From: Mesorhizobium opportunistum WSM2075
GTDB lineage: Bacteria > Pseudomonadota > Alphaproteobacteria > Rhizobiales > Rhizobiaceae
NCBI RefSeq assembly: GCF_000176035.2
Contig: NC_015675.1
Span: 5,956,001-6,020,000 of the forward strand
Reading direction: 5' to 3'
DNA length: 64,000 nucleotides
The position numbers and the translations under genes were made by a program. Each line of letters starts with the position of its first letter. Position 1 is the first letter of the stretch. Of the stretch, positions 10,098 to 18,921 are shown piece after piece. A model generated the notes under the pieces. The model searched no databases and was not told the DNA's origin. It worked only from the letters and a program-made list of their open reading frames with translations.

Positions 10098-10113
10098 TGG
10101 CACGGCGCTTGCA
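10098..10113 (+). promoter_or_regulatory. Sigma-54 (-24/-12) promoter of dctA
   Basis: TGGCACGGCGCTTGCA matches the RpoN consensus TGGCACG-N4-TTGCA at every defined position. The -24 GG is at 10099-10100 and the -12 GC at 10111-10112. Transcription should start about 12 bases downstream, near 10124, leaving a leader of roughly 78 bases before dctA. Confidence 0.95.
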
Positions 10114-10201
10114 AAACTCTCTCCAGCGGCGTGCGACCGGAGCGCCGCGATGGGAGAAGTCACGCAGGGCGGGTTCCGTCCATCCGGCCAGGGAGAGTTC
10201 G

Positions 10202-11530
10202 ATGCACATCGCAGATCAATCGGGCGCGCCTGCCGCGCAGCGCAAGCCCCTTTATGCCCAACTCTACGTGCAGGTTCTGGTGGCGATCACCGTCGGCATC
10301 CTGCTCGGCCACTATTATCCGTCGATCGGCGAGAGCATGAAGCCGCTCGGCGACGCCTTCATCAAGCTGGTCAAGATGATCATCGCCCCGGTCATCTTCC
10401 TGACGGTGGCGACCGGCATCGCCGGCATGAGCGACCTGCAGAAGGTCGGGCGCGTCGCCGGCAAGGCGATGCTCTATTTCCTCACCTTCTCGACGCTGGC
10501 GCTGATCATCGGCCTTGTCGTGGCCAATGTCGTGCAGCCAGGCGCCGGCTTCAACATCGATCCGGCGACGCTCGATGCCTCGACCGTCAACACCTATGCC
10601 GCCAAGGCGCATGACCAGTCGGTCACCGGCTTCCTGATGAACATCATTCCAGGCACGATCGTCGGCGCCTTTGCCGATGGCGACATATTGCAGGTGCTGT
10701 TCTTCTCGGTGCTGTTCGGCATCGCGCTGGCGCTGGTCGGCGACCGCGGCGCGCCGGTGCTCAACTTCCTGCAGGCGCTGATGGCGCCGATGTTCAAGCT
10801 GGTCAGCGTGCTGATGAAGGCAGCCCCCATCGGTGCGTTCGGCGCCATGGCCTTCACCATCGGCAAATATGGCATCGGCTCGGTCATCAACCTCGCCATG
10901 CTGGTCGGCACCTTCTACGCGACGTCGCTGCTGTTCGTGTTCGTCGTGCTGGGCGCGGTCTGCCGCTACAATGGGTTCTCCATCCTGTCGCTGCTTCGCT
11001 ACATCAAGGAAGAGCTGCTTCTGGTGCTCGGCACCTCCTCGTCGGAGGCCGCGCTCCCCTCGCTGATGGAAAAGATGGAAAAGGCCGGAGCCAAGCGCTC
11101 GGTGGTCGGGCTGGTCATTCCGACCGGCTATTCCTTCAACCTCGACGGCACCAACATCTACATGACGCTGGCGGCGCTGTTCATCGCGCAGGCAACGAAC
11201 ATCCATTTGTCGATCGGCGACCAGATCTTGCTGCTGCTGGTGGCAATGCTTTCCTCGAAGGGCGCCGCCGGCATCACCGGGGCGGGCTTCATCACGCTGG
11301 CCGCGACGCTTTCGGTGGTGCCTTCGGTGCCGGTCGCCGGCATGGCGCTGATCCTCGGCGTCGACCGTTTCATGTCGGAGTGCCGGGCGCTGACCAATTT
11401 CGTCGGCAACGCCGTCGCCACGCTGGTGGTCGCCCGCTGGGAAGGCGAACTCGACGAGGCCAAGCTGGCAAGAGCATTGGCTGGAACAGCCGACGACAGC
11501 CTGCCGGCAGATATCGTTCCCGCAGAGTAA
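10202..11530 (+). CDS. dctA: C4-dicarboxylate/proton symporter DctA
   Basis: A 442-residue inner-membrane carrier of the DAACS (glutamate/dicarboxylate symporter) family that takes up succinate, fumarate and malate. The family signature region is intact: the serine-rich loop [18 protein letters not shown], then [18 protein letters not shown], and [20 protein letters not shown]. The first membrane segment begins about residue 20. The ATG at 10202 follows AGGGAGAG; the longer frame starts inside the activator sites and is not used. DctA is the route that feeds bacteroids in legume nodules, so the gene is expected to matter for symbiotic nitrogen fixation. Confidence 0.97.
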   Translation: MHIADQSGAPAAQRKPLYAQLYVQVLVAITVGILLGHYYPSIGESMKPLGDAFIKLVKMIIAPVIFLTVATGIAGMSDLQKVGRVAGKAMLYFLTFSTLALIIGLVVANVVQPGAGFNIDPATLDASTVNTYAAKAHDQSVTGFLMNIIPGTIVGAFADGDILQVLFFSVLFGIALALVGDRGAPVLNFLQALMAPMFKLVSVLMKAAPIGAFGAMAFTIGKYGIGSVINLAMLVGTFYATSLLFVFVVLGAVCRYNGFSILSLLRYIKEELLLVLGTSSSEAALPSLMEKMEKAGAKRSVVGLVIPTGYSFNLDGTNIYMTLAALFIAQATNIHLSIGDQILLLLVAMLSSKGAAGITGAGFITLAATLSVVPSVPVAGMALILGVDRFMSECRALTNFVGNAVATLVVARWEGELDEAKLARALAGTADDSLPADIVPAE

Positions 11531-11553
11531 TCCGCAGTCGTTTAGAAATGTCG

Positions 11554-11587
11554 ATGGCCGGAGGCATCGCTGCCTCCGGCCATTTTC
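11554..11587 (+). terminator. Rho-independent terminator of dctA
   Basis: A perfect 13-base-pair stem, ATGGCCGGAGGCA (11554-11566) with TGCCTCCGGCCAT (11571-11583), closes a TCGC loop and runs straight into TTTTC. It begins 24 bases after the dctA stop. The opposite strand has no T run at the other side, so it probably acts in the dctA direction only. Confidence 0.92.
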
Positions 11588-11647
11588 ATGCGCTGGCGAT
11601 GTCAGGCGGTTTTGCCGTGCGGCGCGAGCACTCCGCGCAGCTTGAGC

Positions 11648-12667
11648 TCAGCCCTTGAAGTCCCTCCTGATGTCCGGAAAGGTGCTTGGACCGACAGGCA
11701 TGCGCGCCGCCAGGCTGCCATCATCGAACAGGACAAGGCTGGCCGCGCCAACCAGCCCGGCGTGGCGGCCGAGCTGGGCCTCGACAACCGGCACGTCACG
11801 GTAGGCGCGCATGGCGCGCTGCCGGATGGTCGCTTCGATGACGGGCGCCATCAGGTCGAGGCCGTTGGCGATGCCGCCGCCTACAACCAGCACGTCGGGC
11901 GAATAGAGATGCAGGAGATTGGTGAAGCCGACGCCGAGCCAGCGCGCCTCCTCCTCGAGCAAGGCCACAGCGAGGTCATCCTGCAGCCGCGCGGCCTCGA
12001 CCACGTGGCGGCCCGTCACCTCGGCGTTGGCCGAGAGGCGGCGCAGCGTCGAGCCGTCCCAGGGAGCCGTCGCGGCGTCGGCGCGGCGGCCGAGCGCGGT
12101 TCCCGAGGCGATAGCCTCGAAGCAGCCGACAACACCGCAGACGCAGCGTTCGCCCTCATTGGTGATGGTCATGTGGCCGATCTCGGCCGCAAGACCGCGG
12201 CGGCCGTGCAGGATGCGCCCGTCGACCACGACGCCGCCACCGATGCCGGTCGACACCGTGACGAACACCAGCGAACGCGCGCCGTGGCCGGCGCCGAAGC
12301 GCCATTCGCCGAGCGCTGCCGCGTTAGCGTCGTTCTCCAGCCGCACCGGCAGGCCGAGCCGGCGCTCGAGGATGTCGGCCAGCGGCACGTCCTGCCAGCC
12401 GGCGAGTGTCGGCGGCCCGACCGCGATGCCGGCCAGCGGATCGAGCGGCCCGGGCGCACCGACGCCGACACCGACAATGGCGAGCCCAGGGGCCTCGGCA
12501 TGAACGGTCGCGGCCAGCGCCTCGATCTGGCCGATCACCACATCGGGGCCGGCCTGCGCCTGCGTCGGCACGGCCGAAAAGGCCAGGATCTTGCCGTCAC
12601 GGTCGACCAGCGCGGCACGAAGCTCGGTGCCACCAAGATCGATCGCGAGAGCGGCTTCGCTGCTCAT
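11648..12667 (-). CDS. ROK-family sugar kinase
   Basis: A 339-residue ROK kinase. The N-terminal phosphate loop is DLGGTELRAAL (10-20), the catalytic aspartate is in ENDANAAALGE (D113), and GIGGG (141-145), EIGH (162-165) and the zinc motif CVCGVVGCFE (175-184) follow. There is no N-terminal helix-turn-helix, so it is a kinase rather than a ROK repressor. It is the last gene of the long minus-strand sugar operon and overlaps the Rpe-like gene by 4 bases. A ROK kinase next to an Rpe-like epimerase recalls AlsK/AlsE of D-allose use; the true sugar is unknown. Confidence 0.88.
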   Translation of the reverse strand: MSSEAALAIDLGGTELRAALVDRDGKILAFSAVPTQAQAGPDVVIGQIEALAATVHAEAPGLAIVGVGVGAPGPLDPLAGIAVGPPTLAGWQDVPLADILERRLGLPVRLENDANAAALGEWRFGAGHGARSLVFVTVSTGIGGGVVVDGRILHGRRGLAAEIGHMTITNEGERCVCGVVGCFEAIASGTALGRRADAATAPWDGSTLRRLSANAEVTGRHVVEAARLQDDLAVALLEEEARWLGVGFTNLLHLYSPDVLVVGGGIANGLDLMAPVIEATIRQRAMRAYRDVPVVEAQLGRHAGLVGAASLVLFDDGSLAARMPVGPSTFPDIRRDFKG

Positions 12668-13386
12668 GCGGCGACCTTCAGCCCATGCAGCCAGGCAATG
12701 CGGCCGGCCAGATCCTTGTCGCCAAAAGCGAGCGAACCCAGAACCACGGTCTCGGCCCCGGCGGCACGCAGCAAGGGCCCGGTCTCGTGGCGGATGCCAC
12801 CGTCGGCGGCAAGCACCACGGCAGCCTCGCGACCAGCCTTCCTCAGAATCGCACGGGCAGCGCGCAGCCGGTCGCAGGCTTTCTCAGACAGGCTCTGGCC
12901 CTTGACGCCGATCGCGGTGCCGAGCAGCGTGACGAAGGCGATCTCGGAGACGAACGGCGTCACCGCCTCGACCGGTGTCTCCAGCCTGAGCACGACGCCG
13001 GCTTCGGCACCGAGTTCACGGGCCAACCGCACGGCGCGCAATCCCGCCTCGCCGTTTTCGGCGTGGACGCTGATCATGTCGGCGCCGGCCTCGATGAACT
13101 GCCGTGTCTGCGCCTCGACGATACCGGCATCGACCATCAGATGGACGTGGATGGGTTTCGCCGTCAGCTTGGCGATGCGGGCGACGAGATCGGGAAAGAA
13201 CAGGAAAGATGGCGCGAAATGACCATCCGCCACATCGACGTGGTGAAGGTCGACATAGGGCTCGATCCGCCTGAGATCGCTCTCGATATTGGCGAGGTCG
13301 GCGGACCACGATGAGAATTCGGCGATCATGCGGTCGCGCGGCAATGCGGCGATGGCGGCCGGGCCAGAGAGTGGTTTCGAGATCAT
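12664..13386 (-). CDS. Ribulose-phosphate 3-epimerase-like enzyme
   Basis: A 240-residue TIM-barrel protein of the Rpe family. The catalytic/metal strand reads HHVDVADGHFAPSF (H49, D51) with alanine where most Rpe proteins have methionine (DVMDG); HVHLMV (80-85) supplies the next histidine, then SVHAEN and the second catalytic aspartate in AADGGIRHET. It carries about 20 more N-terminal residues than housekeeping Rpe. Its place in a sugar-uptake operon argues for a dedicated ketose-6-phosphate (AlsE-like) or pentulose-phosphate epimerase and not the Calvin/pentose-phosphate enzyme. It overlaps both neighbours by 4 bases. Confidence 0.85.
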   Translation of the reverse strand: MISKPLSGPAAIAALPRDRMIAEFSSWSADLANIESDLRRIEPYVDLHHVDVADGHFAPSFLFFPDLVARIAKLTAKPIHVHLMVDAGIVEAQTRQFIEAGADMISVHAENGEAGLRAVRLARELGAEAGVVLRLETPVEAVTPFVSEIAFVTLLGTAIGVKGQSLSEKACDRLRAARAILRKAGREAAVVLAADGGIRHETGPLLRAAGAETVVLGSLAFGDKDLAGRIAWLHGLKVAA

Positions 13387-14216
13387 GATGGGTCCTGGTT
13401 GTTGAAATTCATGTCGAGAAAGCCGCCGATGGCGGCACGGATCTCAGCGAAATGGCGGTCCTTGTCGGTCGCCTTTGGTGTCACTTCGGCGAAGATCGCG
13501 TTGGGGATGATCTCAGCGAGCTCGCGGGCGGTCGCCAAGGGATGGACGAGATCGAGGCCGCAGCCGATGACGAGCGTCGGGACGGCAAGCGCGCTAGCGG
13601 CAGCCCGCGAAACGCCAGGCCCATCGGCTGCGATCGCCTGCATCACCTCGGCGAAGACGGTGGCGTTTTCACGCTCGAAGAAGCCGAGCAGCGAGGCGAG
13701 ATTATCCGGCGCCTCGCTGCGAAAGCGAGCCGCAGTCGCGGAGGTTGCGAAGGCGTCGCGCGCCTCATCGAGCGGACGGTCGTGGATGAGTTGCGCCACC
13801 TCCGCGTAGGCGCGCATGTTTTGCGGCGCCGCGTCGAAGGCCCAGGCAGGCCGCACCAGCACCAAACCAAGGACACGGTCGGGGTGGCGAGAGGCCAGCT
13901 GCAGCGTGATCGCCGCGCCCATCGAGATGCCGCCGGCGACGAAACGGTCGAGGCCGGCCGCATCGGCGGCGGCCAGCACGTCGTCGGCGAACATCGCGAT
14001 CGAGAACGGGCGTTTGCCGCCCACGCCGGAATCGCCATGGGCACGGCATTCGACGGTCAGCCGGCGGTATGATGGTTGGTCAGGAAAATTCTGTGCCACC
14101 TGATTGGCATCGCCGCCGAGACCATGCTGGGAGATAACGGGAAGCCCGCCCTGCCCTGTATCGAAAACACGAAGCGCGGCATCATCGCGAAGCATGATCG
14201 TCGGCGCCGCGCCCAT
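13383..14216 (-). CDS. Alpha/beta-fold hydrolase
   Basis: About 277 residues, starting at the ATG that shares an A with the previous stop (TGATG). The HG oxyanion element is in QHGLGGDA, the nucleophile elbow is GGISMGA near residue 98, the acid is probably in VIGCGLDLVHP and the histidine near KDRHFAE. The fold is that of lactonases, esterases and enol-lactone hydrolases. Within a sugar operon that also has a Gfo/Idh dehydrogenase, hydrolysis of a sugar lactone is a reasonable guess; I cannot fix the substrate. Confidence 0.8.
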   Translation of the reverse strand: MGAAPTIMLRDDAALRVFDTGQGGLPVISQHGLGGDANQVAQNFPDQPSYRRLTVECRAHGDSGVGGKRPFSIAMFADDVLAAADAAGLDRFVAGGISMGAAITLQLASRHPDRVLGLVLVRPAWAFDAAPQNMRAYAEVAQLIHDRPLDEARDAFATSATAARFRSEAPDNLASLLGFFERENATVFAEVMQAIAADGPGVSRAAASALAVPTLVIGCGLDLVHPLATARELAEIIPNAIFAEVTPKATDKDRHFAEIRAAIGGFLDMNFNNQDPS

Positions 14217-15034
14217 CAAAGCAGCCCGCGCAGGAAGGCAGCGACGCCGGGAGCTTCGTCGGCAGACAGCCCATGAGTGACGAGCGCCCCGTCGAAGCCC
14301 ACGGCCTTCAGCCGCGCGGTGAAATCCGGGAAATCGACGATGCCTTGCCCTGCCGTGGCGAAGCGGCCGTCACCATGCCGGTCCTTGGCGTGCGCCATGG
14401 CGATGTGGCCCGCCGCCTCATCGATCGCGGCGGCGACGATGGCACGTGCTTCGTCGGGGCTCGCGTGTTCGAACAGGTTCGCCGGATCGAGCACGATCTT
14501 GAGGTGCCTGGAGCCCATGTCGACAATCAGCCGTGTTGCATCCTTGGCCGAGGTGACGATGTTGGCCTGCTCGGGCTCGATGCCGAGATCGACGCCGGCG
14601 GTCTCGGCCAGCGCCAGCGCCTTCGCCATCTCAGCAGCCATGTCCGACCAGGCAGCCGGGGTGGCATTGTCGGGGTGATAGGCCCATTGATCGGCAGCGT
14701 TGCGCGAGCCGGTGCAGAGTGTCACCAGCGGAATGCCGAGGGCGGCGGCCGTCTCGATGACGACGGCAAGACGGCGAAGACCGTCGTCGCGCACAGTCTT
14801 GTCGGGATGCGCCATGTTGTAGGTGCCCGAGAGTGCAGCGAGCAAAACGCCTGACGTTTGCGCGCCGACCCGGATGTTCGCAACAGCATCCGCCGGCACG
14901 GCATCGGGCATCGACGGCAGGCCGGCGCAGGCGAGATTGAACTGCGTCGTCTCATAGCCCGCTTGCCGCACCGCCGTTAGCACGGCGGCCGGCTCGGTGC
15001 CGGCAAACGTCTTGGCGAAAATGCCGAGATGCAT
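14216..15034 (-). CDS. Sugar phosphate isomerase/epimerase (xylose isomerase-like TIM barrel)
   Basis: A 272-residue AP-endonuclease-2/xylose-isomerase-like barrel. Metal-binding strands are visible as DLGIEPEQANIV (glutamate), KIVLDPANLFE (aspartate), HIAMAHAKDRHGDG (histidine, aspartate) and a final GALVTHGL. This family holds inosose and hydroxypyruvate isomerases and 3-keto-sugar epimerases. It is tied to the upstream Gfo/Idh gene by a 1-base overlap (TGATG) and to the hydrolase below in the same way. A dehydrogenase-isomerase pair suggests passage through a keto-sugar intermediate. Confidence 0.85.
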   Translation of the reverse strand: MHLGIFAKTFAGTEPAAVLTAVRQAGYETTQFNLACAGLPSMPDAVPADAVANIRVGAQTSGVLLAALSGTYNMAHPDKTVRDDGLRRLAVVIETAAALGIPLVTLCTGSRNAADQWAYHPDNATPAAWSDMAAEMAKALALAETAGVDLGIEPEQANIVTSAKDATRLIVDMGSRHLKIVLDPANLFEHASPDEARAIVAAAIDEAAGHIAMAHAKDRHGDGRFATAGQGIVDFPDFTARLKAVGFDGALVTHGLSADEAPGVAAFLRGLL

Positions 15035-16110
15035 CAGACCGCACCCGAAACCGAGGCGAGCTCGACCCGTTCGCCAGTTTCCACCGAGCGGGCAATGGCG
15101 ACCATGGCGCGGATCGAGGCGATGCCGTCGTCGACATTGGCGCCGCGCATCGGGGCACCATTCAGCACCGTGTCGGCGAGGCCCTCCAGCTGGCGGCGGA
15201 AGAAATGGCCGTCGGCGCCAAGCGGTTTTCGCGCGGTCGCGTCCTTCTCATGGAAGATGTCGACCTCGCTGGCGCGGAAATACCAGGGGTTGAATGTCTT
15301 GGCGATGACAGAGCCGTTCTCGCCATAAAGCTGAAAACCCTCGTGCCAATCCATGCGCACGGCGACGGTGAGGTCGAGATGGCCGAGCGCACCGCTGGCG
15401 AATTCGGTTTCGACGAACCAGCAATAGGCGCCGAAGCGCTCGTTGAGGCGCGCGCGGACGGCAGTGATCTCGCCACAAAGGAAACGTGCCGTATCGACGA
15501 GATGCGAGCCGTGCGCCAGCATGAAATATTGCCTGAGATCAGCCTTTGGATTGCCCGCCGGCTTCTTCGCCAGCTTGCTGGTGACCGGCAGCGGCTGAAT
15601 GGCGTCGGTGTTGGTGTAGCGATGGGTCGAATCGCAGTACCAGGCCTTCAGCGCCAGCACCTCGCCCATCTCGTCGCGGACGAAGTCGCGCGCGGCCTCC
15701 AGCGCCGGGTCGAAGCGCTTCATGTGCCCGACCTGCAGCACCTTGCCCGAGCGCCTGACCGCCTGCGCCAGCGCCTCGCCTTCCTCGACCGAGGTACCGA
15801 TCGGCTTTTCGCAGAGAACATGCTTGCCGGCGTCGAGCGCCTTGATCGACATCGGCACGTGATAGGCATCCGACGTGGCGACGATCACCGCTTCCAGTTC
15901 AGGATCGGCGAGCATGGCGTCATAGTCGGCATAGATCTTTTGCGGTTCGTAGGTGGCGCCCATGCGGGCGAGCAGATCGGGGGCCGCGTCGCAGATGGCG
16001 TAAAGGTCGGCGTTCCCGGCCTTCACGCAGGATTGCAGATGCGCGAACTGCGCGATGGGGCCGCAGCCGAGCACACCGACCCTGAGGCGTCTGTCTTGTT
16101 TCTTGATCAT
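15034..16110 (-). CDS. Gfo/Idh/MocA-family dehydrogenase
   Basis: 358 residues with an N-terminal Rossmann domain, GVLGCGPIAQFAH (nucleotide loop GCGPIA at 15-20), the family lysine in HVLCEKPIGT near residue 95, and a C-terminal Gfo/Idh substrate domain with the HGSHLVDTARFL helix carrying the likely catalytic histidine. It should oxidise a hydroxyl of a sugar or polyol, or act on a glycoside, with NAD(P). It is 11 bases from the isomerase above and overlaps the one below. Confidence 0.88.
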   Translation of the reverse strand: MIKKQDRRLRVGVLGCGPIAQFAHLQSCVKAGNADLYAICDAAPDLLARMGATYEPQKIYADYDAMLADPELEAVIVATSDAYHVPMSIKALDAGKHVLCEKPIGTSVEEGEALAQAVRRSGKVLQVGHMKRFDPALEAARDFVRDEMGEVLALKAWYCDSTHRYTNTDAIQPLPVTSKLAKKPAGNPKADLRQYFMLAHGSHLVDTARFLCGEITAVRARLNERFGAYCWFVETEFASGALGHLDLTVAVRMDWHEGFQLYGENGSVIAKTFNPWYFRASEVDIFHEKDATARKPLGADGHFFRRQLEGLADTVLNGAPMRGANVDDGIASIRAMVAIARSVETGERVELASVSGAV

Positions 16111-16121
16111 CGTCTCGTTCT

Positions 16122-16943
16122 TCAGGCGCCGTAGCCGCGCATTGTCTGTCGGTTGGTCTTGACCGCGCCGGCGGGATCGGCGGCGGCGGTGTCGGATTCC
16201 TCTTCGAGCACCAGCCAGCCGTTGAAGCGCGGCGCGGTGCCGGCAATCTCGATCACTTGGGCGGTGTCGCAGACGCCCTTGCCGAGCATTGCCCAGGTGC
16301 CGTTGGCATCGACGTCCTTCAAATGGATGTAACGGATGCGGTCGCGGTAGGTGCGCAGCGTGTCGGCCATGTCCTTGTGGCCACGCAGGATGTGGCCGGT
16401 ATCAGGCACCCAGCCGACCAGATCGGGGTCGAGAAGCGCGAAGATCGTGTCGTAGTCGGCGCGATCGAACAGCAGCGTGTTGTGGTGCGAGCTCGGATGC
16501 ACCGCGACCTGGACGCCGGCCTTGCGTCCAAGTTCGCCGGCCTTGTTGTAGACTTCGGCGGCGATGGCGAACTTGCCGCCACGCGGACCGTCGGACACGA
16601 CGGTCGCCGACCCCATCGACACCAGTGCGCCCGGAAAGGCGGCGGCGAAATCGATCCAGCGTTTGGCAGTTTCGAGATCGGCGCCGATCTTCTCTTTCAA
16701 CGTAAAGCCACTGTCCGAGCCAAAGGCGAAGGAGACCAGCGTCAGGCCGGACGACCTCAGCGCGGCGGCGAACTCCGACGGCTTGCCGGCATAGCGGCCG
16801 ATCATGGTATCGGTGATCTCGATGCCGGCATAACCGCCATCGGCGATCGCCTTCAGCAGATCGTCGGGGCCGCCGGTGAACCGGTCTCCCAGCATTTCCC
16901 AGGTGAAGGTCTGGCAGCCGACTTTGAGGTCTTTCACGTTCAT
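16122..16943 (-). CDS. Sugar phosphate isomerase/epimerase (IolE-like TIM barrel)
   Basis: A 273-residue second xylose-isomerase-like barrel, opening with KVGCQTFTWEMLGDRFTG, which resembles IolE/IolI-type starts. Metal strands appear in VAVHPSSHHNTLL, GWVPDTGHILRG (aspartate and histidine) and RYIHLKDVDANG (histidine and lysine), with WLVLEEESD near the C-terminus as the last glutamate. It is the first of six tightly packed enzyme genes downstream of the permeases. Having two different barrel isomerases in one operon points to a route with two isomerisation or epimerisation steps. Confidence 0.85.
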   Translation of the reverse strand: MNVKDLKVGCQTFTWEMLGDRFTGGPDDLLKAIADGGYAGIEITDTMIGRYAGKPSEFAAALRSSGLTLVSFAFGSDSGFTLKEKIGADLETAKRWIDFAAAFPGALVSMGSATVVSDGPRGGKFAIAAEVYNKAGELGRKAGVQVAVHPSSHHNTLLFDRADYDTIFALLDPDLVGWVPDTGHILRGHKDMADTLRTYRDRIRYIHLKDVDANGTWAMLGKGVCDTAQVIEIAGTAPRFNGWLVLEEESDTAAADPAGAVKTNRQTMRGYGA

Positions 16944-17043
16944 CCTTTCATTCCTTGATATTCCTTGATGCGCCTTGCGTCAGCCGTTCGATGATGTGGC
17001 GCTGATACGCGAGGGCCCGCTCCTTCTCCTCGGGAAGGGCATC

Positions 17044-17886
17044 CTACTTGACCGAGCCCGCGGTCATGCCGGCGAGGAAGTACCTCTGGGCAACGAGGTA
17101 GATGAGCAAGAGCGGCAGCGAGCCGAGCACGCTCATCGCCATCATCTGGTTCCATTCGAAGGCGTGCTGGCCCATCAACAGCTGGATGCCGATCGGGACG
17201 GTGCGCATGGACGTCGACTTCGTCAGCGTCAGCGCAAAGAGAAATTCGTTCCAGCACAGCAGGAAGGTGTAGACCGACGTCGCCACGATGCCAGGCAGTG
17301 AGATCGGGACGATCACCCGCCAAAGCGCTGTCCAACTGGTGCCGCCATCGACAGCCACGGCTTCATCGAGATCGCGGGGCAAGGTGTTCAGATATCCCGT
17401 CATCAGCAGGATCGCGTACGGCAGCGTAAACACCAGGTAAGTCAGGATCAGCGCGACGTAGGTATCAAAGATACCGTATGAGACGACAAGCCCGAAGAAG
17501 GGGATCAAAAGTGTGATCGGCGGAATCGTCTGCGTGCTGATGATGATTGTGTTCAGGCTGCCCTTGCCGCGGAAGTTGAAGCGGCTGAACCCGTAGGCCG
17601 CCAGCAAGGCGATCAGCACCGTCAGCACGGTCACCGCTCCCGCCACGAAATAGCTGTTGAAGAAGAAGCGCAGCTTTACCGGGTCGCCAAGGATGGCTGC
17701 ATAGGCTTCCAGGGTGAAGGCCTTTGGCAGGATGGTTGGCGGCAGGGCAAAGATTTCGGTATTCGATTTGAACGAACTGCTCAGCATCCAGTAGATCGGG
17801 AACGCCGCGAAAAAGAGCCCCGCTGCAAGCGCTGCATGGAGCGCGACGGTGATCAGCCTGTCTTTCGGCGTATGCCTTTTCCTCAT
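17044..17886 (-). CDS. Carbohydrate ABC transporter permease (MalG-like)
   Basis: A 280-residue inner-membrane permease. The start at the ATG of MRKRHTPKD lies 5 bases after the stop of the other permease. The first membrane segment is about 14-34 (AALAAGLFFAAFPIYWMLS), and the EAA loop that contacts the ATPase is LDEAVAVDGGTSWTALWRVIVPISLPG. It pairs with the 17892-18788 permease to import a carbohydrate of the CUT1 class. The 100 bases downstream, before the isomerase, hold a short in-frame open stretch treated under findings. Confidence 0.92.
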   Translation of the reverse strand: MRKRHTPKDRLITVALHAALAAGLFFAAFPIYWMLSSSFKSNTEIFALPPTILPKAFTLEAYAAILGDPVKLRFFFNSYFVAGAVTVLTVLIALLAAYGFSRFNFRGKGSLNTIIISTQTIPPITLLIPFFGLVVSYGIFDTYVALILTYLVFTLPYAILLMTGYLNTLPRDLDEAVAVDGGTSWTALWRVIVPISLPGIVATSVYTFLLCWNEFLFALTLTKSTSMRTVPIGIQLLMGQHAFEWNQMMAMSVLGSLPLLLIYLVAQRYFLAGMTAGSVK

Positions 17887-17891
17887 GGTAA

Positions 17892-18788
17892 CTACCGAGC
17901 CTTTTGATAGCGAATGTAGAACAGCGTCAGGCCGAGAGAGATCAACAAGATGACCACGGCGCTCGCCGAAGCTTGCGACAGGTTGTAGCTCGAAAACGCC
18001 AGCTTGTACGTGTAGGTGCTGAGGACCTCGGTCGAGTAGATCGGGCCACCGCCTGTCGTTATCCAGATCAACGGGAAGACCTGCATGGTCCAGATGAAGT
18101 CGAGCAGCGAGATGCTGATGATGATCGGCATCAGCTGCGGGATGGTGATGAAGATGAGCTTCTGGTAGGCCTTCGCCCCGTCGATATCGGCCGCCTCGTA
18201 GAAATCCTTGGGAATGCCCTGCAGGCCCGCGAGCAGGCTGACCATGAAGAGCGGATAGCCCGCCCAGATATTGGCGAAGGTGACGGCGTGCAGCGCGGTC
18301 TCGGGCGAGGAAAACCATTCGACCTTGGAACCGATGATGCCGAGTTGCATGAGAATGCTGTTCACGACACCGTTCGGCTCAAGCAGGAGGCGCCAGATCA
18401 CGGCGATAATCACCGCGGTGAACAGCCAGGGCAGTATGTAGAGCACGCGCAGGATATTGCGCAGCGTCGGATTGATGCGGTCGCTGTTCAGCATGAGCGC
18501 GAAGACCATGCCGATGGTCATGTGGAAAATGACACTCATGCATGTGAAGTAGAGCGTGTGCCACAGCGAAGCCCAGAACACCGGGTCGTCGAAGATCGCC
18601 TGGTAGTGTTTCAGTCCGGCAAAGGATGGGTCACGACGCAGCACCGCGCTGTTCTGGAACGAGTAGGCAATCACCGTCACCATCGGCAGCAGCATCAGAA
18701 GCCCGATTATGAGCAGCGAGGGCGACAGATAGAGGTAGGGTGCGACCGCTCGTTTCAGCTTGTGGTGGGAGCGCTTTTGCCGGGTCAT
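17892..18788 (-). CDS. Carbohydrate ABC transporter permease (MalF/UgpA-like)
   Basis: A 298-residue CUT1 permease with the basic N-terminus and first membrane segment (YLYLSPSLLIIGLLMLLPMV, about 19-38). The characteristic region LNSDRINPTLRNILRVLYILPW and the EAA loop IPKDFYEAADIDGAKAYQKLIFITIPQL are present. It lies between the binding-protein gene and the second permease, with a 133-base gap containing a stem-loop upstream of it. Confidence 0.92.
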   Translation of the reverse strand: MTRQKRSHHKLKRAVAPYLYLSPSLLIIGLLMLLPMVTVIAYSFQNSAVLRRDPSFAGLKHYQAIFDDPVFWASLWHTLYFTCMSVIFHMTIGMVFALMLNSDRINPTLRNILRVLYILPWLFTAVIIAVIWRLLLEPNGVVNSILMQLGIIGSKVEWFSSPETALHAVTFANIWAGYPLFMVSLLAGLQGIPKDFYEAADIDGAKAYQKLIFITIPQLMPIIISISLLDFIWTMQVFPLIWITTGGGPIYSTEVLSTYTYKLAFSSYNLSQASASAVVILLISLGLTLFYIRYQKAR

Positions 18789-18865
18789 GTGCCAACCTTG
18801 GGATACGCCTTCAAGAGAAGGTGAGCTTCAAAAACAGGTCCATCTCAAATTGCCGATCGTTGTTG

Positions 18866-18897
18866 CCGGGTGGCCAGCCCGAAGTCAGGCCACCCGG
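18866..18897 (-). terminator. Intercistronic stem-loop after the binding-protein gene
   Basis: A perfect 10-base-pair stem, CCGGGTGGCC (18866-18875) with GGCCACCCGG (18888-18897), encloses a 12-base loop. It lies 25 bases past the binding-protein stop and before the permeases. There is no T run, so it more likely protects the upstream mRNA end or attenuates weakly, a common way to make more binding protein than permease. Confidence 0.65.
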
Positions 18898-18921
18898 TCG
18901 AAGCAACTGGGAACGGGCCGA

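Noticed and set aside
10160..11206. A 348-codon minus-strand frame over dctA
   Set aside because: The product is a histidine/arginine/aspartate-rich shadow with no domain, and dctA is certain.
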